DNA from: Owenia fusiformis
Taxonomy: Eukaryota; Annelida; Polychaeta; Sabellida; Oweniidae
Assembly: GCA_903813345.2 (NCBI GenBank)
Contig: CAIIXF020000008.1
Span: forward strand, 32,884,867-32,948,866
Length of the DNA: 64,000 nucleotides
Direction of reading: 5' to 3'
The position numbers were made by a program, and so were the translations under genes. Positions 51,125 through 62,951 of this stretch are shown one piece after another. The notes beneath the pieces are model-generated. The model saw only the letters and a list, made by a program, of their open reading frames with translations, made no database searches and was not told the DNA's origin. Numbering within the stretch: position 1 is the first letter of the stretch; every line of letters begins with the position of its first letter.

Positions 51125-51995
51125 TGTTAACAAATTTCAAGAACAAGAAAACAAGATGGCCGCCCAAAAGTTAATCAGCTCTAGTACTTGATATCCTCTA
51201 TCATTTGTGTAAATTTGAAGGAAATCCGATGAGCGCTTTTCCTGAAATGGCGATGACAAGATTTTTCGAAAAACCTTCAAAATGGCCACCAGAAAACAAG
51301 ATGGCCGCCCAAAAGTTAATCAGCTCTAGTACTAGATATCCTCTATCATGTGTGTAAATTTGAAGGAAATCCGATGAGCGGATTTTCTGAAATGGCGATG
51401 ACAAGATTTTTCGAAAAAATCTTCAAAAAGGCTGCCAGAAAACAAGATGGCCGCCCAAAAGTTAATCAGCTCTAGTACTTGATATCCTCTATCATTTGTG
51501 TAAATTTGAAGGAAATCCGATGAGCGGTTTTCCTGAAATGGCGATGACAAGATTTTTCGAAAACCCTTCAAAATGGCTACCAGAAAACAAGATGGCCGCC
51601 CAAAAGTTAATCAGCTCTACTACTTGATATCCTCTATCATTTGTGTAAATTTGAAGGAAATCCAATGAGCGGATTTTCTGAAATGGCGATGACAAGATTT
51701 TTCGAAAAATCTTCAAAATGGCTGCCAGAAAACAAGATGGCCGCCCAAAAGTTAATCAGCTCTAGTACTTGATATCCTCTATCATTTGTGTAAATTTGAA
51801 GGAAATCCGATGAGCGGTTTTCCTGAAATGGCCATGACAAGATTTTTCGAAAAACCTTCAAAATGGCCGCCAGAAAACAAGATGGCCACCCAAAAGTTAA
51901 TCAGCTCTAGTACTTCATATGCTCTATCATCTCTGCGAATTTGGAGAAAATCTGATGAGCAGTTTTCCTTAAACGGCGATGACAAAAAGCGGGAC
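51125..51995. repeat. 145-bp tandem array of AAGATGGCCGCC units
   Basis: About six units of 145 bp. Each has AAGATGGCCGCCCAAAAGTT, AATCAGCTCTAGTACTTGAT, AAATCCGATGAGCGG and CAAAATGGC. The - strand frames across it repeat every 145 bp and are artefacts. Confidence 0.9.
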
Positions 51996-52062
51996 GATCA
52001 CGATCACAATCATGACCACGACCACGATCACGACCACGATCACGACCAGTATGACGACTATA
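51996..52062. repeat. (CACGAC/CACGAT)n microsatellite
   Basis: Imperfect hexamer run directly after the 145-bp array. Confidence 0.85.
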
Positions 52063-52340
52063 TCCCACCGATGGTGTGATAAAAACTAGGAAGGTGTAGT
52101 TGTATTTGGTTGACTGTGAATGGTTGTACATCCCCATCTGTTAATACACTCATCCAATCCTCCTAATACATAGGGGAAACAGTCAATTGTTACAAACTGA
52201 CACCAAAAAACATTAGTTTTTCAAGAATGTGGGTTTAACACTAGAATTTTTGTTCAAACTCAAAATATTTTTTGGTTAACCCCATATTCTAGAAAACCTG
52301 ATGGATAGCTGTCAATTTATAACACCTGACTGTTTTCCCA

Positions 52341-52670
52341 ATGTACTGACACTGGCTGATCCAGAAGCTAACAAGGTGAGGGGAGAAATTTCAAATCCTA
52401 AAATAATGTCCCAAAAAAGGCCAAATAATGTAACAGTGTCAAGATATAGGGACAGAAAATATTCTAGCATAGTAAGAGCATTCAATATACAGTTAGCAAG
52501 TTTAACACAGGCATTGAGTTTATTGATTTTCTCCCTATATCATGACATGTATAAAATAATGCCCAAAAAGGCCCACTTATTGAGGCCCTACAAAATAATT
52601 CCTGAGCCCACCCAAGAGGGAGGGGGGGTAGGAAATTCTCCCCCCCCACCTGGATCCGCCAGTGTACTGA
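52341..52670. mobile_element. Foldback element (CTGGCTGATCCAG ... CTGGATCCGCCAG)
   Basis: GTACTGACACTGGCTGATCC at the left and GGATCCGCCAGTGTACTG at the right are imperfect mirrors. A poly(G)/poly(C) pair lies near the right end. About 330 bp. Confidence 0.6.
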
Positions 52671-53270
52671 GAACATAATGAGCATATTGGCAGGCGAGCT
52701 AAAACTACAAAACGTTTACAGACTACCTAATAAAACTACACCTACCTCCTTTTCGAACATAAGTACTCTACCCATTTCTGTTCCCTGAATCCGTTTCATA
52801 TTAAAAACATATTCATTATAATGTACATGTATATGGATATTAGCTCTGTGCTATATCCTACAGAAATCCATTGTAGATAATTCCCTATATATACAATAAT
52901 TGTATTATTTACACAAATATTAATAGCTATACAATATACATCAAATGCATAATTAACACAGTGAGTCTATTAACAATCATAAATTAAATTAGTCACCTAT
53001 TTATTATATTTAATCTACATTAATAATAGTTTAACTTTATTTTCAAATTTTTGGTTACTCTTTGAAGGTGACATGTTATAAAAATCATAAAATATATAAT
53101 AATAGTAATAACAAAGAATAATATTAATAATTATACGAGACAATATTCTAGTTCTATTGGTACCAAGCGCACTTGAAAATAACCAGAACAACGGCAACGC
53201 CAAAGCGTACCGAATCCCATCGAACAGAAATGGCTGGCATTTTTACAAACGAAGCGCAAATATCATAAAA
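52671..53270. other. AT-rich stretch, nothing recognised
   Basis: No gene seen; short runs of TA-rich sequence. Confidence 0.4.
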
Positions 53271-53274
53271 CAAC

Positions 53275-54480
53275 ACACCAGAAAGGCCACCATTTTCAAA
53301 ATGGTTGCTCACTAGCCAAGTTGTCATCAGAAGAAATAATATGCTTTTAAGTAGCCACCTCTAAAATTTTTTGAAAAATCGCACAAGTACTTGTAAAATA
53401 ACACACGTAAAAATGGTGGCCATTTTTCAAAATGGCCGACTACTCCCCAAAGTTTTATTAGACAATGTGCCATGCTTAAAGTATTCACATATCAAATATG
53501 AACAAAATCGCTCCACTGCTTTTCGAGTTATAGTAAAATACGTTAAAATGGCGGACATTTTTCAAAATGGCCACCTTCTACCAAAAGCGTCATTAGAAAT
53601 AGACGGTGTTCCATGCTTATAGTATTCACATACCAAATATGAACAAAATCGCTCCACTACTTTTCGAGTATTAGTAAAATACGTTAAAATGGCGGCCATT
53701 TTTCAAAATTGTTTTCAAAATGGCTGCCTTCTACCAAAAGTGTCATAGGACAGTGTGCCATGCTTATAGTATTCACATACCAAATATGAACAAAATCGCT
53801 CGACTACTTTTCGAGTTATAGTAAAATACATTAAAATGGCGGCCATTTTTCAAAATTGTTTTCAAAATGGCCGCCTTCTACCAAAAGTGTCATAGGACAG
53901 TGTGCCATGCTTATAGTATTCACATACCAAATATGAACAAAATCGCTCCACTACTTTTCGAGTTATAGTAAAATACGTTAAAATGGCGGCCATTTTTCAA
54001 AATGGCCACCTTCAAAATGGCTGCCTTCTACCAAAAGTGTATTTAGACAGTGTGCAATGCTTATAGTATTCACACACCAAATATGAACAATATCCACTAT
54101 TTTTTGAGTTACAGCAAAAATCGTAAAATGACAAGTAAAGGCCGCCATTTTTCAAGATGGCTGCCATGTGCTTTTTAATATCTACATTTGTAGCATTATT
54201 AATGTCCTTTATAATTTTTTTACATTTAAAACATATTGCTATTACAGTTTTACATATTGCACCTAAATTACTGTAAAATCGTCACTAAAATGGCCACCAT
54301 TTTGAAATGAGTGGCCATTTTGAAAATCGGCTTTCGAGCAGAACTTCTACCCCCATAGGGTATATGTGTACGAAATATGAACAAAATCGGGCCAACGGTA
54401 TTTGAGTTATTGCCCGGACGGACAGACGGACGGACGTACGTACGGACGTACGTACGTACGGACGGACGGAGGCGTTCCCT
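53275..54480. repeat. AAAATGGCGGCC tandem array ending in (CGGA)n/(CGTA)n
   Basis: About six units of about 130-155 bp with AAAATGGCGGCCATTTTTCA, TTCTACCAAAAGTGTCATAG, TTCACATACCAAATATGAAC and AAATCGCTCCACTAC. The end (54414-54473) is a (GGAC)n/(GTAC)n run. Distinct in sequence from the arrays at 51125 and 59330, but built the same way. Confidence 0.88.
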
Positions 54481-54514
54481 ATATCCCTCCGAACTTCGTT
54501 CGATGGGATAATAA

Positions 54515-54870
54515 TCATGAAAGCCTGTGCACTTTGGACATAATAATCATGAGTGCTTGTGCACTGGAACATCATTATAATGACTGCCTGTGGACTTGGA
54601 CATAATTATCATGAGTACCTGTGCCTTGGACATAATTATCATGAGTGCTTATGCACTTGAACATAATTATCATGAGTACCTGTGCACTTGGACATAATTA
54701 TTATGAGTGTTTGTGCACTTGGATATAATTATCATGAATATCTGTGCACTTGGACATAATTATCATGATTACATGTGCACTTGGACATAATTATCATGAG
54801 TGCTTGTGCACTTGGACATAATTATCATGAGTGCTTGTGCACTTTGACATAATTATCACTAGTGCATGTG
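54515..54870. repeat. 31-bp minisatellite
   Basis: About eleven units of 31 bp, ACATAATTATCATGAGTGCT plus TGTGCACTTGG. Follows the (CGGA)n end of the previous array by about 40 bp. Confidence 0.88.
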
Positions 54871-55154
54871 TATTATGAATGTCTATGCCTCCACTTGTGA
54901 ATTTTGCACTTAATAATATCAGAGAAGTTGTACAAAAATAGTTGATCAAATAAATGTAAGTTATTTTTTGTAAGCATTAACAATTAAATTATTGCAACAT
55001 ATTTGACATTCTGTAGTATCATAATATACTTTGCAAAGGAAAGTCTTTAATTTCAATTTGTCTTTTCTTTTAAATAATGGCTGATCTGGCATGTTTCAAG
55101 CAATATAACTGTGATTAGAGTGGAAAGAATACAAACTAAATGCTAGTAAAGGTG

Positions 55155-55400
55155 TCAATAATGAATCGGGTGTCGACTTTTGGCTCGCAACCGAAGATAC
55201 CTCAAGAAAAGCTGGAGACTGCCAAAGATTTTATTTGCAAACAAAGTTGCCCGAGGGAACAACGAATGTGAAGAGGATGTCTCCAATTGGTCAAAAAGAG
55301 AGGCTCGGCATTCTACGTCAGATTGGATCGGCAAAATTCGGTTGCATGACTACCTTCGGCTGCATGGCCCAACCTCGATTGAATGGAAAAGATGCTGTCC
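55155..55400 (+). pseudogene. Unassigned coding-like, GC-richer stretch
   Basis: It stands out from its flanks by higher GC and open frames. One frame reads VSTFGSQPKIPQEKLETAKD; another, from about 55245, reads KRMSPIGQKERLGILRQIGS. The two together could be a frameshifted retrocopy. I do not recognise a family, and no splice sites frame it. Confidence 0.3.
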
Positions 55401-56350
55401 CATAATAAATCTGCTTATGCTTAGGATTTGTTTTAAGCTGATTTATGTGTTGTAAGATTACATTTCGGTAGATCCACATGATAAGTGTTTCCGTGTAATT
55501 TGCATGATCACAATTATAATACAGTAAATCCTGTGTGTATTAAACATTTTTTGCAAAGAAAAAAATTCAGTGTTGGTATATAATTTATACAGAAGTCAGT
55601 AGACTATATGTGGAGTAAGAGTGTCCTTTAGAGACAGGTGTTCACTAAAGAGAGGTGTTTACTAAGACTAGCTCTACTGTACGCAGAAAATGTAGAGTAG
55701 GGAATACCAAAAAGAGATTTTAATAAGAAGCATTCAATACATACACTGATATGTATTGAATAATGCGACTGAATAAAAAATCTCAAAAATCTATTGCATT
55801 TTAATGATTGCCTCGTACAGGGTGTTCAATAACTATTGATAAAAAAGTTACAGCTATAAAGTGTGAACTATTTGCTAATTTGCTAATTGTTGTACACAAT
55901 CCACTAGTAGTTTTAGCACCATGTTTTTCAAAACTTAAACACAATGATTGCATTGCTAAAAAATGTTGTTTAATTTTTGGTAAAGGGAGCATTCTTAATT
56001 GCCAAATTATTTAAAGCGTAATCTTTTTAAATAATCATCTTTAAAATCATACTTCTATTATATAGAAAAAATATTCCACGTTAGATAAGTTAATATTGCG
56101 AATTGATGTGAGCTGAAAAATTAATCCATAATCCATACATATCAGATAAAAAACAAATATTACACTTGTAAAACATTCAATGTGTACGACTGCTTCTCGT
56201 AAATGCAACTGAAAATATATATCTAAAACCAGCCAGATACTTTGTGGGAAAGATTCTGTTAAGATTCTCTACACAATATTACACAATAGTTACTCTATTC
56301 AACATTACATGACACCTTTTGGCATTCAACATACACTGACAAAGTTTTAT
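55401..56350. other. AT-rich stretch with a MITE remnant
   Basis: 55615-55680 carries 'acaggtgttcactaaagaga', the interior motif of the TACAGTAAAACCT elements. No gene is seen. Confidence 0.4.
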
Positions 56351-56355
56351 ACATC

Positions 56356-56760
56356 ATCAGAAGTCTGTTTCTTCTTTATCAATAAGCTCTCTCATTTCGG
56401 CAAAGAACTTCAATGAGCTATGTTCTAGTTCTCAATGAGCTTTTCATTGTTCTTAATGAGCTCTTTATGTTCTCAAATTTAAGCTTTCTCAGAGACAACA
56501 TTTTTGTTTTCAGACCTATCAAAAGCGTCTCTCAAAACCCCATCCCATATCATCCAACTCGCTCACTCCATTTTTCTCTTAAACTCAAAGATTCTAAAAA
56601 GCTATTCCATAATGCTTTGGGAAATATCCCATAATTCATTGGAGCTATCCCATAATTTCTCATGAGTACTGCCATCTTTTGGGCATCTGAGAAAGTAAGT
56701 TGGAACTCCAGTGATCCGCTGTTATTTGACGACAAGGCAACATTAGCATTTCCTTGTCAC
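56356..56760 (-). other. Coding-like - strand frames of unknown origin
   Basis: 56735-56550 encodes NVALSSNNSGSLEFQLTFSD and then AQKMAVLMRNYG before becoming repeat-like (ATTATGG units). 56410-56356 encodes LKFFAEMRELIDKEETDF and a stop. Either could be an exon of a - strand gene, but no good splice sites join them and I recognise no domain. Confidence 0.25.
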
Positions 56761-56935
56761 ATTGATATCTCTATGTGTCACATTGACATATGCGCGTCAT
56801 ATCAATGTCTCTGCATGTCACATTGATGTTTCCAACTGTCACAGTGATGACTCAGTGTCACAACTGATGTATCCACTTGTCGCATCTCACCTGTCACATT
56901 GAAGTCTCAATATGTCACATTGGTGTATCTATGTG
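56755..56935. repeat. Degenerate TGTCACATTGATGT array
   Basis: About eight imperfect units of 20-26 bp with TGTCACATTGA. Confidence 0.7.
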
Positions 56936-57439
56936 ACCAAATACTGATACAGGAAAGTATTTTATGTGAGTCTGCCATTGAGACGATAACTGGAAAAACT
57001 TGACACCTGTCCATTCATTTCCGTCTATCATAACTGAAAAAAAAAAATATAATATATTCTTACATGACATAAAAATGCTAATGTTTAGTCAAATTAGTGG
57101 CTTTCAGAAATTGAAATTGTTCTATCGTCCATTGTTTAATGAAGTCACATATATGTATGCTGTTAGTACTTTTTAAAATTCAATCTTGAAAATGACTTGA
57201 GGATGCAGGTCAAAAGTTTCAGTAAAATAACTGATTTCTTCGAAGAAATGAATAAAGTGTTTAAAAAGATATTAAATTTTAATTGATTGCAAGGGATATA
57301 TAATAAGGGTTTTAAAAAAGAGATTTTGATGCAAATTGTGAAATTCATTCCATGGACCAGTGTTTAATAAGCTACTTGCTTTTAATTCAAAACTCTAAAT
57401 GTTAAAATAAAATAACTTGCTCATAGCCTGTCTTGAGAT

Positions 57440-57625
57440 TAAATACCATTTCACCTGTTTTTAAGAGCAACTTACACTGAGCTAATTTTACTACTAACCT
57501 GTGATGGGATTACCCTTTTTTAAAGTAACTTGCTCAGATAATTTTACTACTAACCTGTCATTGGTTACTCTTTTTTCTAAGTAACTTGCTCAGGTAATTT
57601 TACTACTAACCTGTCATGGGGTTAC
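57440..57625. repeat. About 60-bp imperfect tandem repeat
   Basis: Three units with TAACTTGCTCAG, AATTTTACTACTAACCTGTC and TGGGGTTACTC. Confidence 0.7.
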
Positions 57626-58405
57626 TCTGACTCTTAGAGGTACATATCAATCTGTTGATTCCATCTACTGATTGGCACTTTGACTCCGTCTCTTTAGATT
57701 TCTTTCCTATTCTCATAACTGAAAAATATGGAATGCAATATGAGAAAGTGGCTTTAACAAACTAGGACTATGATTCAGGAATTTAGCATGGGAATATGGC
57801 TTTAACAAACTGACTGAAATTCATTTTAAGGGCCTTAAAGACAACAGAACAATACTAATTTTTAGAAGTGTCTACTTATAGAATATTTTATGTTCCCTCC
57901 AGCTTAATTACAAAATTGATAGGGGGTTGAAGGGAAGAGGTTGCAATCATTCATTCCTTGTTATTACTTGAACAAAAGTCTAAAAATAAACTAATACAAA
58001 TGTCTCCTAAAATCAAGACTATTTTTAATTATCTAACAAGAAACATGTAGTGCTATATTTCTACCAACTTTTGGCTACCCAAATTGGAAACTTTAATAAT
58101 CAACAAAATTGGTGGACTAAATAGCAATGTTTTTTTGTCAGGGAACTAATTTAACAATGGCACAGTTTCAAACGTCTGTAATGGGCAATAAAAAGAAACA
58201 TGCAACATTTGGAAATACACCTCAGTTTAATTCAGTGTACATGTATAATATTTGCATTTAAAGAACAACCCCACAACCTCACAAAGACAAGAGTATCATC
58301 AATTTTAGACGATTTTAACTGAGTGCAAAGTGTGAAATGTATTAACATTTATTAGCTATCCTTGTATGACTAATGCATTTAAATATATTAATACATAAAT
58401 TAACA
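57626..58405. other. AT-rich stretch, nothing recognised
   Basis: No gene or repeat I can support. Confidence 0.35.
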
Positions 58406-58745
58406 GGCTCAGGCACGGGTAACTAGAGTATTCGCGTATATTGAGTATGACCGGTTCTTAGGCTACGAATATGACCTGTTTTGGAAAGTCATGAGAGGCA
58501 CAGCTGCTTAAAAATGGAAAATAAAGGTTAACTTCTATATTATCCTTTTTGAAATTGTGTTTGTTGAATATAGTTTATGCTGTATTTAATAGTAATGTAA
58601 CAAAAAAATGTTAAACATGAGCTATTTTAGCAATGTAACTGTGCATAATGGAATATCAATCAGAAAGTACAGATTTATCGCCTTAGAGCCAAATCATTAA
58701 TAACACAGTAGAAAAAAACAAATCCCAAACCTTTTTATGGCTAAC

Positions 58746-58921
58746 CTGAACAAGATCTCCAAATCTCAGTTTATATGAACCCCCGTAGAGTGAGCAAGAG
58801 AAGGATTTATCTTTTCCCAGAGGATACGCTTGTGAAATGTCATGGAAACGAGTGTAACACGGCATCCAAGACATTTCACAACCGTATTCTCCAATAATGG
58901 AGCACCAGTGACATTCATATT
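58746..58921 (-). CDS. Cysteine-rich exon-like frame inside the 2.4-kb element
   Basis: It reads EYECHWCSIIGEYGCEMSW, then MPCYTRFHDISQAYPLGKDK and SFSCSLYGGSYKLRFGDLVQ, ending at a CAG/GTTAGC donor. A weak acceptor (ATTTTTGAG) lies at its start. Five cysteines in a CxxC-like arrangement suggest metal binding or disulphides. Family not recognised; it could be element-encoded, a captured host exon, or chance. Confidence 0.35.
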
Positions 58922-59329
58922 CTCAAAAATTCAAAGATGTATCATATTTGGACAGAGCAGGCTAAATTATTTAAAATATTCATGACTAATTCGTAGATCT
59001 AGCTATATATTATACATAAGATGTGTCATCCTCTTCGGAGTTGCGTTGTGTTACACAAAAACTGATCAAAGATGCTGGAAACTAGGATTTTACGGCTTCA
59101 ATCTAATATTAATACGTTTTCTCTTGATTAAGGCCCCTTGTGATATGCCTGGCATTATAAGTATACCAAGTATCATTCATTGACCAAGTAGGATAAAAAG
59201 AAAACGTTCGAAAGTGTTCATACAAGAACACAAATGTGTACAAAATGTCCCCACCAATGGGTGATAATTTGAGGTCATAAAACATGTAAACATGTAAACG
59301 AGACTTTACAGACAAGATTCTAGGATAGA

Positions 59330-60180
59330 AAATCCAAAATGGCTGCCTTGACATTTACCAAGAATGTCAAAAAACTAATCTGTTCCTAGATTTTCATACT
59401 AAGAATCATCCCTGAAAATATGACATTGATCTACCAAATGGTTCACCTGAAAACGCATAGACAAGACTTTACAGACAAGATTTTAGGACAGAAAATCCAA
59501 AATGGCTGCCATGACATATACACAGAATGCCAAAAAACTAATAAAAATGTAGATTTTCACACTAAGAATCATCACTGAAAATTTGAAATTGATCTACCAA
59601 ACGGTTCACCTAAAAACGCGTAGACAAGACTTTACATGCAAGATTTTAAGACGGAAAATCCAAAATGGCTGCCTTGACATTTATCCAGAATGCCAAAAAA
59701 CTAATCAGATCTACATTTTCATACTAAGAATCATCCCTAAAAATTTGAAATTGATCTACAGAACGGTTCACCTGGAAATGCATAGACAAGACTTTACAGA
59801 CAAGATTTTAGGACGGAAAATCCAAAATGGCTGCCTTGACATTTACCCAGAATGCCAAAAAACTAATCAGTTCTACATTTTCATACTAAGAATCATCTCT
59901 GAAAATTTGAAATTGATCTACCAAACGGTTCACCTGAAAACGCGTAGACAAGACTTTACAGACAAGATTTTAGGACGGAAAATCCAAAATGGCTGCCTTG
60001 TCATTCACCCAGAATGCCAAAAAACAAATCAGATCTAAAAGAATCATCCCTGAAAATTTGAAATTGATCCACCAAACGGTTCACCTGAAAACACGTAGAC
60101 AAGACTTCACAGAAAAGATTTTAGGACGGAAATATCCAAAATGGCCGACAATAAAAAAGTGATTATGTGTTTTTGCTGAT
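59330..60180. repeat. About 160-bp tandem array of AAAATGGCTGCC units
   Basis: About five units of roughly 160 bp. Each has AAATCCAAAATGGCTGCC, AGAATGCCAAAAAACTAATC, GAAATTGATCTACCAAACGG and ACAAGACTTTACAGACAAGA. The 151-codon + frame here is a repeat artefact. Confidence 0.9.
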
Positions 60181-60621
60181 TTCTTCTTACAAAATTATCA
60201 CATATAACTACTGTTAACAATAAAATAGGCTTTTACAACAAAGTACATCTGAAATTATTTATAAAGCTACTAAATAGTTAAAGTATGAAAACTCAAAAAC
60301 ACCATTCAATATGATTCAAAGTATAATCGTGCGCTAACTTTTCTTAAGACATTCAAAATGGCTGACATGACTGAGCTAACAGGTCCAAAACCTAATCAGA
60401 TCTAGAATGAAGTGAGCTGAACAAGATTTTAAAGTTTTAAAAGCAACTGTGAAGCCATTTTTCTTAAAGTTTGCAGACAAGGATTTTAGCATTTGACTTC
60501 AAAATGGCCGACAGGAAGTAGGTATCGAGTTAAAATTTTTTCATCCACATCTGTATGCACTCATAAGTTATCCCTGAAAATTTGAAGGTGATATCTGTAG
60601 CGGTTTTGGAGAAAACTCCCG

Positions 60622-60668
60622 GACGTACGGACAGACGGACGGACGGACGGACGGACAGACAGACGGAC
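60622..60668. repeat. (GGAC)n microsatellite
   Basis: A GGACGGAC/GACAGACA run, after the array and before the right TIR. A similar run ends the 53275 array. Confidence 0.85.
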
Positions 60669-60825
60669 GCGCCTAGGCCGACAATATGGCCCCACACTAT
60701 GTGGTGGGGACATAAAAAAGCAAGTACTCACCTCGTCTGTTTATAGGAACAGAAATACGGTCACACTCGTAAGCTTAGAACCGGTCATACTCAATATACG
60801 CGGATACTCTAGTATCCCGTGTCAG

Positions 60826-61400
60826 GACTGCCAATAAATGGCAGATAATTGAGTTGGTTTCAGTGTACTGTATATTATATCAACATAGAAAATACTATCA
60901 AAAATCACCAAAATAAAATTAATTAAAAATACCTAAAATCTATTGATAGTAACATGACAGTAAACAATAATAAAGAGAACATATTATAGTAATTTGATTG
61001 ATTTTGAATTTGAAGTTTGAGGACATGTGTATTTATACGCAAACAACGATTGAATTTGAAGAAACAACCCACGGGTGACAATTATTGAACTGCCATCTAT
61101 AGGAGTCCTGCGCAACATTGTATGTAATCTCACATAGTACTGAAAATTATAATTATTACAAAACCATCCCCAAAAGAATAATATATGTATATTATATCTT
61201 ACAAACAACACACTAAATGTGCAACATATTTAATGTACATACACATCTATCATTATAATTATATCAAACAATTCTAACTACATGAATACAATCAGATAGA
61301 GATTATTTCCAGACCCAAGAATATTACTTTAATTTGAAAGACTGAATTTGCTACAAATTCAAACAGATGCTTCCTTACAGAGAATCACAGTGCAATACAA
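60826..61400. other. AT-rich stretch, nothing recognised
   Basis: No gene seen. Confidence 0.35.
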
Positions 61401-61404
61401 TACA

Positions 61405-61555
61405 AGGCATTAACATGCAAAATGTCACCACCTGCCATTTGTTACAGACACCAACCACCCAACACAAACCCCAAAATGCCGAACACCAACCACCAACTCC
61501 ATCCACAAAAAAATTGGAGAATATAACAATATGTCACCACCAAGTGGTGACAAAA
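61405..61555 (-). repeat. GTGGTGACA dispersed repeat, copy 5 (inverted, near full length)
   Basis: The - strand reads from GTCACCACTTGGTGGTGACA-like palindromic bases through TTGGTGTCTGTAACAAATGG to GGTGGTGACATTTTGCATGT and TAATGCCTT. It defines both ends of the repeat. Confidence 0.7.
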
Positions 61556-62034
61556 CAATTCAACATATGCAATATAATACAAAACATATACAATTTATAG
61601 TGTTGCAATAAGGTGGACATGTACAAAGAAAGGGCTGGGGTCATGCATGTCAAGAGAATACATATAGGGTATACAATAACAAAACAATGCTGAAGAATCT
61701 GCAGAAAATGGTATGATTGTTTCACATTAAATGGTGTTAGATAAATCAAATGTTTAAAAATCAAAACAGAAAATAATTCAATAATTTTAAAGAGTGATAC
61801 TTGTGGAAATCAAATGCAGATAAATAATAATCATGTTTAAAATTGAAGAGTAAATTTCTGATAAAGTAAATCACAGAAAAATCACAAAATTTTAAAGAAT
61901 GGATTTTTGTTGAAAACATTCTCAATCATACACATATACAATAACAGTCACTACACCATTTGACGAAGACACAATTATTGCATAGCAACAGGGTAAACAT
62001 TTACTAAAATCACAAAGATGCACCAATTAACAGA
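61556..62034. other. AT-rich stretch, nothing recognised
   Basis: No gene seen. Confidence 0.35.
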
Positions 62035-62164
62035 GGTAGTATCCAAGAGATAATGGCCCCTCATAAGGTCATTGTACTTTGTGCTAAAGCCCTGATACCA
62101 AGATATGTCAATATAAAAGATGTGTGGCACATGGTATCATTGGGTCTTTACCTTGGATACTACC
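62035..62164. mobile_element. Small foldback (GGTAGTATCCAAG ... CTTGGATACTACC)
   Basis: 13-bp perfect inverted ends, 130 bp overall, with weaker mirrored interior. Confidence 0.6.
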
Positions 62165-62890
62165 CCTTTGGGAATACAGGGCTACATAACACGGACAGAC
62201 TAAAATGGGCAGGAAGAGTAGAATGAGTACATAATCTTGCACATTATGAGTAGAATGAGTTATTTTGTGCATTAACCTGCACATTTTGAGTAGAGTGAGT
62301 AACCTTATGAGTAATCTACATTTTGAATTAATAATCTTGTGAATTTTAAAACTTGAAAAATTGTTGAAAAATAATCTTATGAAATTTTGAGTGAAACTTT
62401 GAAATTGAATTTGATGGCACAGAAATCAATGTTAGATTCAATGTTCAATTTGAAGTTCAAGTAAAAGATTGTGTTCTAAGAGTCAATTTGAGCTCAAATC
62501 TTAATTTAAAGCTGAAGACTCAGTTGAGGTTGAAGATTTCATCTTATGATATTTCCTGGAGTTGTTTAATATTCAAGTGCAATTACTATGACAACATCAT
62601 GATTATGGAGGTGTTATTTTACAATACTTTAGTGGGTCAAGTTTCTATTTTACAATAAATGCTGTACTCCGGGTATTGTTCGCATGCGATTTAATTTCGC
62701 TTTGTTCGCGAATGTAGTAAAATCGCGAACATTTATCGTCGCAAAATTTGTCTTTTAAATCCCAGGGGATTTGACATGGGACTTTGATATGTTTTGTTCG
62801 GTGTAAAACGTTTCATCCAGTGTTACTGGGCGATAATTCAAAAAGGCCTAAAATGTCTACCATTTGAATTGCCTTATTAGGCAAGAACTG
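62165..62890. other. Non-coding stretch with a TTCGCGA-rich repeat remnant
   Basis: 62670-62750 carries GTTCGCGAATGTAGTAAAATCGCGAAC, here noted by its mirrored parts TTCGCGA/TCGCGAA, like a decayed MITE. No gene is seen. Confidence 0.4.
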
Positions 62891-62951
62891 TTTTTTTTTT
62901 ATCTTTCAATCTATCTTTATTTCTATTCAAAATATGTTTTACAGTGCAAAT

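Larger units (their letters stand above)
58410..60825. mobile_element. 2.4-kb element with about 67-bp terminal inverted repeats
   Basis: The left end (58410-58476) and the reverse complement of the right end (60759-60825) align without gaps. They share ACTAGAGTAT, CGCGTATATTGAGTATGACC and GGTTCT. No target duplication is clear. The interior holds a cysteine-rich exon-like frame (58746-58921), a tandem array (59330-60180) and a (GGAC)n run. No transposase is seen. Confidence 0.65.

Noticed and set aside
51201-51985. Series of similar - strand frames of 67-79 codons
   Set aside because: They recur every 145 bp with the tandem unit. Repeat artefact.
59583-60038. 151-codon + frame
   Set aside because: It runs only through the 160-bp tandem array and repeats the same peptide three times.
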